Source of the DNA: Hemileia vastatrix
Taxonomy: Eukaryota; Basidiomycota; Pucciniomycetes; Pucciniales; Zaghouaniaceae
NCBI GenBank assembly: GCA_030280995.1
Contig: JASXTE010000015.1
Span: 3,769,001-3,833,000 of the forward strand
Length of the DNA stretch: 64,000 bases
Reading direction: 5' to 3'
Positions 54,512 to 64,000 of the stretch are shown here, in pieces; the stretch's first letter is position 1, and each line of letters opens with the position of its first letter. The notes under the pieces are model-generated. The model was given only the letters and a program-made list of their open reading frames with translations. It was not told where the DNA came from and did not search any database. Made by a program: the position numbers and the translations under genes.

Positions 54512-54751
54512 ATTGGTGTCCCAACAGTGGCCTAATTGTAACTAGTGTTTTTATTAGATTTTTTGGTTTTCAGGGTTTTTTCAAGAGGATGTTATCAAGC
54601 CGGTGCTTCATTGGAAGAGTCCTAGGGTCTACAACGAGTGGATCAATAGCTGTTATCAGAGGATAGCGTAGGTCTGTATTTTGAATATAGTCAGATTTAA
54701 TTACCAAGTGTGTGTTTATTATTTTTGTGATCTCTGTTTCGATTTCATATT

Positions 54752-57550
54752 ATGGAAATGGATCCTACTGCGACTACATCTAAGGGATGTCAGAAGAAGG
54801 TTAAAATTCCTAATTTGACGGTGTCATTGCCACAGATGGTAACTACAATAATTAGATGTAAAGATGAAAGTTTGCGTTTTGCGGGTATTAATACCAAGAA
54901 GTTCTTACAAAAGTTTGAACAAGTGGCTGAAGTGCATGGAGAAACCGAGTATGATATGGTGCGTCAAGTGATTTTCTTTGTCTCTAATCAGTGAAAAGAA
55001 GATTTAAAGGATTTAAAGGGGCATGAAGAGCGCAATTGGTCAGTGCTAAAAGAACAGATTCTCAAGAGATGGCCAAAGGTTACTGAGGAAACTATGTATA
55101 CGATAAAGGATCTGGATGTCTTGGTAAAGATGGTCAAAGCTAAAAGGTGTGTTTGAGACCCTAGGGAATTTATGAAGATTTTAATCAAATAGTCAAATAT
55201 TTAGTCATTAACAAAGATTTTAGTGATGCTAATGCCTCTTTACCTTGGTTTTGTGAAGTGCTAGCACCAGAAGTTGAAGACTGGGCAAAGAGGCACTTGG
55301 ATAACAAAGGAAAGCTAGTCAAGAAGAGGGACCTTAATTACAAGTACCCTGGATTAGAAGAAGAAGAAATGGCAGTGGAAGCGGAAATGAAGTTGTGCTG
55401 AGTTGAGCGTTGCACAGCTAGAGTTACTTTGGATAATGAGGAGATGCAGGAAGATGCATCTGGTGTGTGATTGCCTCCTCAGATGTTGTCCACTAAAGTT
55501 AAAGTTTTCACTAAGGAGCCGGATTCAGTTATGGTGAGGATTGACGAGTTGGAGAAGAAAATAAATGAGCGGCGAAGGCAAAAGAATTGTTTAAGCCCAA
55601 GAGTTCTCCTCAACCATTGCGTTTTGCTACTATGGTATGTTACTATTTTAATAAGGAGGGACATGCTAGGATGAGGTGTAATGCACTTCAAAAGGATAAA
55701 GAAGAGATGGAAGTTTACGAGGATAGAACTATGCTTATTTTGGAAGATGAGACTAAGCTTGTCAAAGACAAGAAGCGAGGGATGCAAGCCATGGTCATCG
55801 ATCATTTTAATAAAAAGTCTATGGAGGGCAGGTGAAGCAAGGGCAAGGATCTTGAAGCTAAAGAGAAATCAAGGATGCGAAGTCAGTCAATTTTGCAGTT
55901 ACTTGCGCAGTGTTGGATTTTAAAGTAAAAAAAAGGAGCGGTTGCAGAACCACTTACTGCAGCGCTTTTGGAGATGTTTGCAGCAAAGCACAAGAAAATG
56001 TCCCCACCTACAATAAGTAGGCCAAGAAGAGCTGGCGCTAGGTATGCAAATCCAGAGGATATGGAGGAATTAGGGTATAATAATAGAGAGAATACACTGC
56101 GCCTATGGAGGATGTTGAAATGGATGGTATGGAACCAGTTGGTTATGGTGTGGATCATCAGGTAGAAGACAAAACAATGATGATGGAGGAGTCAGAGGTA
56201 GTACAGCCAAGAGTGGTACTTGCTGAAGGAATGCCAGGAAAAAAGCGCAATACTCCAAAGAATCCACCTGGAAGAGCAAAGGCTGGTGCAAAGGCAACTC
56301 AACCTAAATGGAGGATGCAGCGCCCGGTTCACTCTTATTTTTATAAGCCGGCTGAGGATTTAGTTGCGCAATGTTTGAAGACTACAGTTTCTGTTTTATT
56401 GGGGGTGCTGACAGAAGTAGCACCAGATTTACCAAATGGAATTGTGAATAAGTGCAGGAAGCAAAGGATCTCTAATTGCGCTGAGTTTGATTTTGGAAAA
56501 CAATCATTTCAGCCAGTTGTCAGATTACCTGGGGCACCACATATTGCAGAACCCTTAGGGTATTTAACAATTACTGTAAATGGTAAGCAAATTAAAGAGT
56601 TGGTGGTTACAGGTTTGCAAATCAACGTGGTGTCAGTAGATAATGCTGTGGATTTAGGTCTTCCTGTTAAAGATGGTGAGGGTACTGTTGCAGGAATTGG
56701 TAGAGGTAGGTTGCTTGTTATAGGTGTAGCAGAGTATGTACGCACTAGAGTTGTGGGAGAGACAAGGGATATACATTTTTATGTTCCAATGGGTGTAGTT
56801 AAACCAGTTTTAGGCATGCCATTTTTAATGGATTATTCTGAAACTATCGATTATTGTTTAAATAAAACTATTGGAATAAGGATTATGGGTGATGATGGTA
56901 TTCCAGTAACAGCAGTCTTAGTAGCGCCCAAGGATGGTGGCTGGAAAACTAAGTACTCTGGAGCTGCGTGATTATAGAAATAAAGAGAGTTTTATGAGGA
57001 AGTCTCAGATGATGAGATAGGGCAACCTCCAGGAAGGTGCCAAAATTTTCATTAGGTACTAGCATTTTAGGTGTTACTATCTCCCAGGATGAGAGGAACC
57101 CAGATAGTGACCAGTCAGTCCAACAAGAAGGGATACCTAAAGCGGTACTTCATAGGTGTCTTGGGAATACTAAAGTAGAGTGTATTATACCTAAGCTTTT
57201 TGATTTCTTTGATTATGGATTTTGTTATACTTATATTAACAAGAAAAGAAAAAAAAATTTAGGTGTAACCCGTAGTTATATTAGAAAGGGGTTGACTTTA
57301 AGTAATAGAAGGAGCAGCAAGCACTTTTTAGCATTTAAGTATAAACCAGTGGCTGTCAAGGTTAAACCAGTAAATGTACTGATGCAAGATTTGAACCCTC
57401 CTTTGAAGAGGCTGGCACTGTCTAGGAATCCTTATGATACTCATTTAACAAAGTTTCTACCTGAATTTGCACCTACTAGTAAAATCATGATGGAGAGAGT
57501 TCAGATTGTTAATTTTGGACCCAAGGATTTGTTGTTGCAGGAAGAATAGA
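54752..57550 (+). pseudogene. Ty3-D3 gag, protease and RT start
   Basis: Starts MEMDPTATTSKGCQKKVK. Stops and frameshifts from 54992 onward break gag (TGA after FFVSNQ); the zinc knuckle is partly changed (CYYFNKEGHARMRC, second Cys now Phe). A long open frame 56105-56971 runs from the gag tail into protease without a break, proving that gag and protease are one frame: FQPVVRLPGAPHIAEPLGYL, KELVVTGLQINVVSVDNAVD (catalytic D-T-G has become V-T-G), HFYVPMGVVKPVLGMPFL. The RT approach region continues at 57037-57549. Useful as the reference for repairs in reading Ty3-D1. Confidence 0.82.
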
Positions 57551-57632
57551 AGTTTTTATTACATGTTATGGTTCTCAGAAAAAAGACTATTGCATTTTGT
57601 GAAGAGGAGAGGGGTTTGTTGAAACACTCTAA

Positions 57633-58035
57633 TTTACTAATATGTAGATATGCTAATTTTATATTTCTAATATTGATGATATGATTAAGTTAAAGGTATC
57701 ATTGACTGATAATTGAAATTCTGTTACTATTTTCTAATTTTTAATTTTTTCTATTTTAAATCAAAATTGAATTCTCTTAGGGTCAAACCATCAATGATTA
57801 ACAATTTGAAAAAAAAACAGCCAGGGAAGAACTCTAACAATAGTTGGGCGAAAGACATTTCTACATGAATGCAACTTGTAAATGCTCTTGGAAAGGATAA
57901 AAACGGGTAGAAGCAACATTTATATGCACAATCTTATGCAAATAATATGACAGATTGCAATAATTATTACAATTTTTTCCTGGTTGTAATATTTATAAAG
58001 CAAAAGGTGTCTTAATACCTAATGTTCTTGTGCAG
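57633..58035. other. AT-rich spacer, partly intronic
   Basis: No ORF. The last bases TTCTTGTGCAG form a splice acceptor for the TET-like pseudogene that follows. Confidence 0.45.
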
Positions 58036-58878
58036 ACTTTTGAAATTCATGAGCTCAAAGAACTAGATATTTTAGAAGCTACGGTGCAATGCATTAAGGA
58101 TCTTTCTTACTGCAAACATAAAATTACAAATAATGGTTGTCATCAAAGAGCTGGTGATTTTAAAAAAAGGATTGGTTGTGGCTTTATTTTAGATAGGAAT
58201 AAATCTTTATATATTCGTAAGTATCACTTTTTTTAATTTAAATACCAAATTTTTCAATTCTTTTCTTGCAGATGAATACACTGATGATATTTTACACATG
58301 GATGAATATAAAAAATAAATGAAGAGGTCTGAAATGTACTTTGAATCTTTCTTTTAAATAAATATCATATGTAAAGTAAAACAAGGCAAATAATCTTTGT
58401 GAAACTTGGTATTCATTGATTTTCAAAAGTTTCTAGTGAAAACAAGGGCGTACCTTTTGATAGTAATTTAACTTGGACATTAGCAGCAAATGGTAATGGG
58501 TTCCCCAATGAGGTTCATATTGATAAGGATGAAAGTTAGTATACTTTAGGAATATTTTTACCTAAAGATGCATAAAACAATACCATTTATATGAAGAAGG
58601 ATAAGACTCAACCACGACAAACAGGTGGAGAACTTATGTTTCCCAAAATTCGAAGTAAAATCAATATTGAAGCAACTAATGGAATAACAGTGACATTATG
58701 GCCTGCCATTTAACTAAGGCATTTTACCTCAAGATATCATAAAATTTCTGGCTTCAAAAGGATATGTTCTTCTATTCAAATAAGCACTAGACTTTTCAAT
58801 TCTATAGAAAAGCTTAATGTTTTTGATATTGATATTTCAGAATACTTGGAAATTAAAGAAGAAAAAAAAAGGTTTTAA
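58036..58878 (+). pseudogene. TET/JBP-like 2OG-Fe(II) oxygenase, independent decayed copy
   Basis: Exon 58036-58215 (ELKELDILEATVQCIKDLSY, RAGDFKKRIGCGFILDRNKS), an intron with GTAAGT...CTTGCAG joining to HEYTDDILHMDEYKK, and after another acceptor (TTTCTAG, about 58434) the core: NLTWTLAANGNGFPNEVHID, KDES, stop, YTLGIFLPKDA, stop, RQTGGELMFPKIRSKINIEA, TVTLWPAI, stop, HFTSRYHKISGFKRICSSIQ. N-E-V-H-I-D provides the iron H-x-D, and HFTS a candidate second His. The layout matches known fungal Tet-like domains better than the Harbinger copies do, but three in-frame stops show it is dead. It is not clearly inside a transposon. Confidence 0.6.
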
Positions 58879-58879
58879 T

Positions 58880-59536
58880 ATTTGATGGTGCTTTGAGTGA
58901 TTTTTTGAAAAGAGATGACTTTATAGAGGAAGAAATGGAATCAGCAAAGTATTATTTATCTAATGTAAAGACAAATCAATAAAAATTTAGATATTTAAAT
59001 ATTAAAAATTTATATCATATATACACAACTTAATGCAAAATTAAACATGATAAATAGTGGTAGTAGCTGTAACCTTTTCTGTTGTGATGATTATAGTATT
59101 ATCTTTTTTTTATTTGTTAAATAGAATATTTATTTTCATAATATTATAAGAAAATTTGATTTACTTTTGAGTAAATATATAAGTTGTGAAATCTTTAAAT
59201 GTCATTTTTTTTAAATTGGTAGCAAAGGTTCTAAAATAAAAAAACTATAATAAAGAATTTGAAATATATTAGCCATAAAAATGTGTTTTTAATGCTACCA
59301 AAATAACTGTATAGTATTTTAGGTCAAACAGGCTTATTAATTAGAAATTTAATAATAAAGAGTTTATGAAAGAATTTTGAATCAATAATAGATTAAGTTG
59401 TATTTTTTTTAAGAATACACTCATTTAATTATTTAAAATTTTCTACTTCTGATTAAAAATGTTACAATCAATGAAAACTATTTTAAAAATTAATATGTTA
59501 TTCCATATTAAAGGTAAAGTAACAAAACTAGAGCAG
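58880..59536. other. AT-rich intergenic DNA
   Basis: No gene, repeat or promoter recognised; long A/T runs only. Confidence 0.5.
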
Positions 59537-59537
59537 T

Positions 59538-61427
59538 CACCACGCAATATTTGGGGGTGACTTGCTAGCAAGTCCTAAACTTGAGCTCAGATGTAAATCA
59601 TATGGAACTCAGACTGGAGTAATACTGAACTTTCACCTGAATTATTGCACAAATAATAATGGATATATATTGAAAACATATTGAAAGTGTGAGGATAACT
59701 GAATGGAAGCCAGAAAAAATCATTCCATGAGTCTACTCACTGCACAGTTTTTTTTGAAGTAACTTATTTAAATAATACTTTATTAAGTTAAGTTGATCAA
59801 TAAAAATTGATTGACAATATCACAATTCTTAAATACAATAATTTTATTAAAAACTTTCAGATTACATATAAAAAAAATCAGTGACTTTTTCTATTACCTA
59901 CAACTGTTTTTACAGAATTGAAAACTATGTTTCATCTTATATATTATGGAAGTGAACTCTGTTCTTCGCCCGAAGAACAGAATTCATCCTCCTATTTTCA
60001 CTTTCTGTTTGCACCGATCCCCATCCCTTTCAATTCTATCAACACATGCTTGTCTTCCCTCCCCACCCCTTTTGCTATCCTACCAGCCCCATTGTATTCC
60101 ATCCTCTTTTGATCCCCATTTCACCCCTCTCAACCTCTCCCCGACCCTTTTCTTCATTAAAAAATCCTTGGAACCCTTAATTTTCTTTCCAACTCTTTCC
60201 TAACCTTTTTTCTACCCCATATACCCTTTCTCACCCCTCTCTTTATCCTCCCCAACCCTTGTACCCCCATTCCTCCCCTTTACCTTTCCTCCACAATCCT
60301 TGAAACCCAATTTTCTCCCTTTCAACTCAGTCCCTATTTCTGTATATAAAAATAAAGTGTTAGAGAGAAATGTGGAGGTAAGAAAACTGGAAGGAGAGGA
60401 GTGGAGAGAGGGTAGAGAGTCGTGGAGAGAGAGAGGAGAATGTGGATAGGGGTTGAAAAGATGACAAAGGGAGTCAATAGGTTGGGGAGAAAGATGAGGT
60501 GAGGATAAAGAAATATTTCAAATAGAAAAGAGTGGGGTATTCTTGAGAGAGAGTAAAAAAAGACAATAAAATAAGATAGTAATACAAAATAAATATACAA
60601 AAAATATAAAATATATAAAATATGTTACAAAGAGTGGGCACATAAATTCCTTGAATCCTAAAAATCCACAACTCCTATACTATTATTCTCTTAATTTACT
60701 TAAATCAAATGAAAATCTACATTTTAATATTTTGAAAATTTTGAAGAAGAGGTGAAATTAATTTTAATAAAAATTAGTATGAATTTTATTATTATTTAAT
60801 AGTGAAATATAGTATGTCAATTGAATTTGAAAATTATATGTCTAAGTAAAGTCTTTGTAACATTATTTTAAAGATTTTTGCACCTTCTTTAGATATTTTA
60901 ATGATTTATAATATTCAATATTATCTAGTCATAAAATAAGTATATATTTTTTTCAATTCTTAAAAATAATATAATAAATAATTTAAATGCACAAAATAAC
61001 TTTTCATGAACAAATTGACATATTTCAAATTGTAGTTTCTCCATGTATTTCTGGCCAAAGATACTTATATAATAATGTCAGATGGTATCTTTCTGGATAT
61101 ATACAACGGTGTTCTTTTTTTTAAAAAATTGAAAAGAAAATGTTTAAATAGTTTAAAATATGTCTTTTTCGGATTAATTTGAGTGTGGTCTGCACTGTAT
61201 TAAAATATCTATAAAAAAATCTCATTCTTCATATCTCAATATTTGTTCAAGGTATTATTACCTATGCTTCATTAAATTTTCAAGTTGTATTCATATTGAG
61301 TTCACCAGAATGTCCATATATTTTCTTGGTGGTTTCATCACTAATTCAATGTGGGCTCAAAAAGATATAAATTAGGGTTCAAGGTTGTGGACTTACTAGC
61401 AAGTCCGCCCCCCATATTGTGTGGTGA
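59538..61427. mobile_element. Non-autonomous DNA element with about 45-bp TIRs
   Basis: The left end CACCACGCAATATTTGGGGG, then TGACTTGCTAGCAAGTCC, is mirrored at the right, where the minus strand reads CACCACACAATATGGGGGGC, then GGACTTGCTAGTAAGTCC. It is 1.9 kb and contains no transposase. The middle has a 350-bp pyrimidine-rich tract followed by a 130-bp purine-rich tract. Target duplication not clear. Superfamily unknown. Confidence 0.65.
59990..60490. repeat. Pyrimidine tract switching to purine tract
   Basis: 59990-60345 is dominated by C and T (many CCCC/TTTT blocks). From about 60355 to 60490 the same strand is dominated by G and A (GAGAGAGGAG blocks). The switch lies around TGTATATAAAAATAAAG. 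Partial complementarity could allow a foldback. Confidence 0.6.
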
Positions 61428-61730
61428 TTTATCATATTATTATATAAACAATATAATATTTAAGAATTTAAGACAAGTATTTGAAATCATATAAGTAGAT
61501 TTTAAATTCTTTGTTATTTCTGGGCTTACAATAATTGTTTTTAATAATTAATTAATAAAATCATGTCAAAGGTTTCTTAATAAATTTCTAAGATTGTCAC
61601 ATGATTGACATATTTGAAGGAAAATAACTTAAATTATACAAGATAAATCATATGCACAGAATTTATCTATTTACATTTTGGAATATTAATTTATTAAAAG
61701 GCTATGTTTAGCAAAAAAAGGTGATACTGG

Positions 61731-61952
61731 CTAAATGAAGCTCCAGTGATTAAGAAAATCTTCCCAACTAGCTCTAGTAATTCCCAGAGGACTTGGGATA
61801 TCAAATTTTAAAGGAAATGGATCACAATTGCCTATAAATGGTTTTATTAATGTTAAAATATAGTTATTTAAATTTTTACAAATTATTTCTTTTATCAAAT
61901 GATTTTTTTCATGTAAATTAAGAAACTTAATTTCTGATATCACCTCTAAGAA
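61731..61952 (-). other. Short unidentified ORF
   Basis: About 70 codons: EIKFLNLHEKNHLIKEIICK, NNYILTLIKPFIGNCDPFPL, PSPLGITRASWEDFLNHWSF. It has reasonable amino-acid composition but no recognised family. It could be an exon or retroelement fragment lying beyond the LTR of Ty3-X. Confidence 0.25.
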
Positions 61953-62004
61953 ATCATGTCAAGGGGTCTTTTATGTCTAGAAGGTTTTAATGGAGGTCCA
62001 ACAG

Positions 62005-62768
62005 TTGTGATAGGGAGATTTGGGATTTCATAGTTTAAGTACGTATGTTTATCTTTTACTTGCTTTACTCAAGTTAAAGAGGTAAAAAATTTAATAAATA
62101 TTATAATTAATGATTTAGAATTTCTGTAAATAAATACTCAAAACAATAATTAGTAATAAATATGTTGATTATAATAAGTTGGTTTAATAAAATAATAAGT
62201 AAGTAAGGAAGGGAATCAAAACAACCAAAAGAGAGGCCTTTATATAGGCGAAGGAGAGACAGAGCATGGTAATAAGATTCTAAAAACAGTAGTATGAGAG
62301 AGAGGAAAAGAAATATTCCAGAAGGAATATTTTCAAATAATAAAGTTGTTCTAAAAAGAAGGTGTCAAAAAGGTGTATTTACAGAATATGACAGGAATAA
62401 ATTAATTTATTCAATATTTACAGTAAGGGTCAATTCTAAAAAAGAAATTTGAATTTTTTGTATATATTTATTTTTATTTGAATATTAAATTTTTATTTTA
62501 ATTTTAAAAATTTTTTTTAATATAAATTTTTATTTCTTTAAACCTCTCATTGAGAACGGTGTTAGAAAATAAAAATAAAAATATAAGGGACATTTTAATA
62601 TTTTAATTTTAATTATTTATTAACTTTACCATTTTGTAATTAGTTAATTTATTATAGGTAATTTTAATGTAAATTGATTATAATTAAAATAATTAAAATA
62701 ATAAGGCATGGCTTCATCCAGTAAATAATTAATTATTTTACTGGGTAAGTTTAGCAGCCTGGCTGACA
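62005..62768 (-). repeat. LTR (3') of Ty3-X, left boundary approximate
   Basis: On the minus strand the LTR starts TGTCAGCCAGGCTGC at 62768, just after a polypurine ATTTAGGGAG. TATATAAAGG at 62237-62246 (minus) is a good TATA box. The end is probably near CCCTATCACA (about 62006), but there is no second LTR to confirm it. Confidence 0.6.
62237..62246 (-). promoter_or_regulatory. TATA box in the Ty3-X LTR
   Basis: TATATAAAGG on the minus strand inside the LTR, at a normal place for the U3 promoter. Confidence 0.5.
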
Positions 62769-64000
62769 CTCCCTAAATATAAAAAAACAATAAAAAAAGT
62801 GCTATGATTTTTTCTTTTTATATTTCTTTAGCAGACTAGGAAGATTAGATATCTCCTTACCATGTATCCAAGAATCATATTCAGATGATTTATTCTTGAA
62901 TCTCAATAAGTATTCTGTACCTTTTTCAGAAATAACTATTCTGTCATTTAGAATCTTATCAGTTTTTTCTGTCTCAGTGATTTCATTAGGGGTCTTTTTT
63001 GGTCTTCCCCTCCTTTTGGGAAATAAAACACTATTGGATGTGTAAGGTTTCAAAAGAGATATTGGAAAAACAGGATGTTTTCTGTCATATGGAGAATACA
63101 AAATAACTTCAACTGAATTATCACCAACAATTCTTCTGAAAACAAAAGGACCTATGGGTCTTTAAATTTTTTATTACCTTGTAAATAGAAGTGGACTGTA
63201 GAAATCAACACTTCATCACCCTTTTTAAAAGTGCATTCTTTATGGGATTTGTCCCATCTCTTCTTTTCATATTCAAAGTATTTTTCAATAAATTTTTAAG
63301 CATGACATCTGAAAAGTTGTTGCATTTTAAGAAAAGATATTACACCAGGATTTAAATCCAATCTAGGTATTTTATCATTGAAAATTTGGGCAGGAGTACT
63401 TGGAACATATCCAAGCCAGAGCTCAAAAGGCTTTCTTTCAGTAACAGAATGAACAGTGCTATTTTTAGCAAAGTCCAACCCAGGAAGTAGGGTATCCCAA
63501 TCATGAGTAAATCTGTCATTGTATTTGTACTCAAGGCCAAAAGCACAATACCTTCTTATCATGTCCTCTAAAGTCTGAATTATTCTTTCAGCTAATCCAT
63601 CAGTTTGGGGATGATGGGCAGTAGAAAGTTTCAGATCACAACCACAAACATCCATCAGAGACATCCAAAATTCAGAAGTAAATTTAGGGTCCCTGTCAGA
63701 GATTATGGCTTAGGAAATTCAGCAGTATTAAACATATGAGACCACCATAAGAGAGCTAATTCTTTAGTGGAAACATCCTTGTGAGTAGGGATAAATTTAC
63801 ACATTTTTGTGAATCTGTCCACAATACCCCACAAGAGTTATAACTGTCTTTTCCAGAAATGGGTAGTCCTGTTACAAAATCCATCTTTATTATCTGCAAT
63901 GGTGCATCAGGAGGTTCACTATTTTTCATTAATCCAGCTCTCTTACCAGTCAATCTTTTTGATTTTTGGAAAGAATCACAAGATTCAACATATAATTTGG
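62769..64000 (-). pseudogene. Ty3-X chromovirus integrase with chromodomain (partial, extends past window)
   Basis: Read from the window end: TGKRAGLMKNSEPPDAPLQI and KMDFVTGLPISGKDSYNS (first catalytic Asp), then AHHPQTDGLAERIIQTLEDM (Glu in AER), WDTLLPGLDFAKNSTVHS, RKPFELWLGYVPSTP, and after a gap HPVFPISLLKPY and the chromodomain: KILNDRIVISEKGTEYLLRF, KNKSSEYDSWIHGKEISNLP. The frame ends TAG/TAA at 62802, 34 bp before the LTR, so there is no room for an antisense gene. Frames change near 63100-63300 and 63700. The chromodomain differs from that of Ty3-M, so this is a separate lineage. Confidence 0.8.

Larger units (their letters stand above)
53307..57632 (+). mobile_element. Ty3-D3: 3'-truncated Ty3-D retrotransposon
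   Basis: 5' LTR 53307-54511 (TGTGGTACATGCC...CTCTGTACA), primer site ATTGGTGTCCCAACAGTGG, gag, protease and the start of RT. It stops abruptly at AAACACTCT (about 57630), where Ty3-D1 continues with TATGGTAAACC. No 3' LTR or antisense genes. Confidence 0.87.

Noticed and set aside
60334..60671. Minus-strand frames with repeated Phe/Leu/Pro
   Set aside because: Produced by the purine-rich tract; composition is extreme and there is no supporting motif.

Overview
The window is eukaryotic: short spliceosomal introns, AT-rich DNA, and a fungal-type acyl-CoA synthetase gene set in a dense nest of transposons. TET/JBP-like oxygenase genes, Harbinger elements, chromodomain Ty3 retroelements and Zn2Cys6-type proteins point to a basidiomycete. 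A rust fungus (Pucciniales) with a large repeat-filled genome is my best guess, but it is an inference. All element names here (Harb-A/B/C, Ty3-D/E/M/X) are working labels. LAYOUT. 1-2101: the 3' 513 codons of a 4-coumarate-CoA-ligase-like gene in eight exons, one intron being GC-AG. 2102-3221: spacer with nested foldback repeats. 3222-6966: Harb-A, a Harbinger-type DNA transposon with terminal inverted repeats (TIRs), an ATT target duplication, a broken transposase (+) and a TET/JBP-like 2OG-Fe(II) oxygenase pseudogene (-). 7941-11654: Harb-C, a Myb/SANT-like gene broken by two solo LTRs with perfect 5-bp duplications. 11655-31125: Ty3-M, a minus-strand chromovirus with the plus-strand Ty3-D1 (12314-23666) nested in its left LTR. 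31367-49637: Harb-B, whose two ends share the TIR and an AAT duplication. It keeps an intact three-exon Myb-like gene, a TET-like gene and the tail of its transposase, but is filled with Ty3-D2 (36118-42035) and Ty3-E (42036-49561). 50930-51616: a three-exon gene for a small secreted protein, the best non-transposon gene after the synthetase. 52148-52341: a CACTA-type hairpin MITE. 53307-57632: Ty3-D3, truncated. 58036-58878: a third, independent TET-like pseudogene. 59538-61427: a non-autonomous TIR element. 62000-64000: the 3' end of another chromovirus on the minus strand. HOW THE PARTS WORK TOGETHER. The most striking pattern is in the retrotransposons. Between integrase and 3' LTR, all three families whose 3' part can be read as a whole (Ty3-D, Ty3-E, Ty3-M) carry genes on the strand OPPOSITE to gag-pol. 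In Ty3-D there are two such genes, each with its own introns and a TATAAATA box, and each encoding a protein with a Zn2Cys6-like cysteine cluster. Ty3-E has a related cluster gene, and Ty3-M has an acidic protein with a basic KKRR patch. Introns on this strand cannot be spliced from the sense genomic RNA, so they would survive retrotransposition. The second notable system is the coupling of a TET/JBP-like DNA-base dioxygenase to Harbinger-type elements with Myb-like and DDE proteins. Nearly all transposon genes here carry stops or frameshifts. The exceptions are the Harb-B Myb-like gene, the second Ty3-D2 antisense gene and long stretches of integrase.
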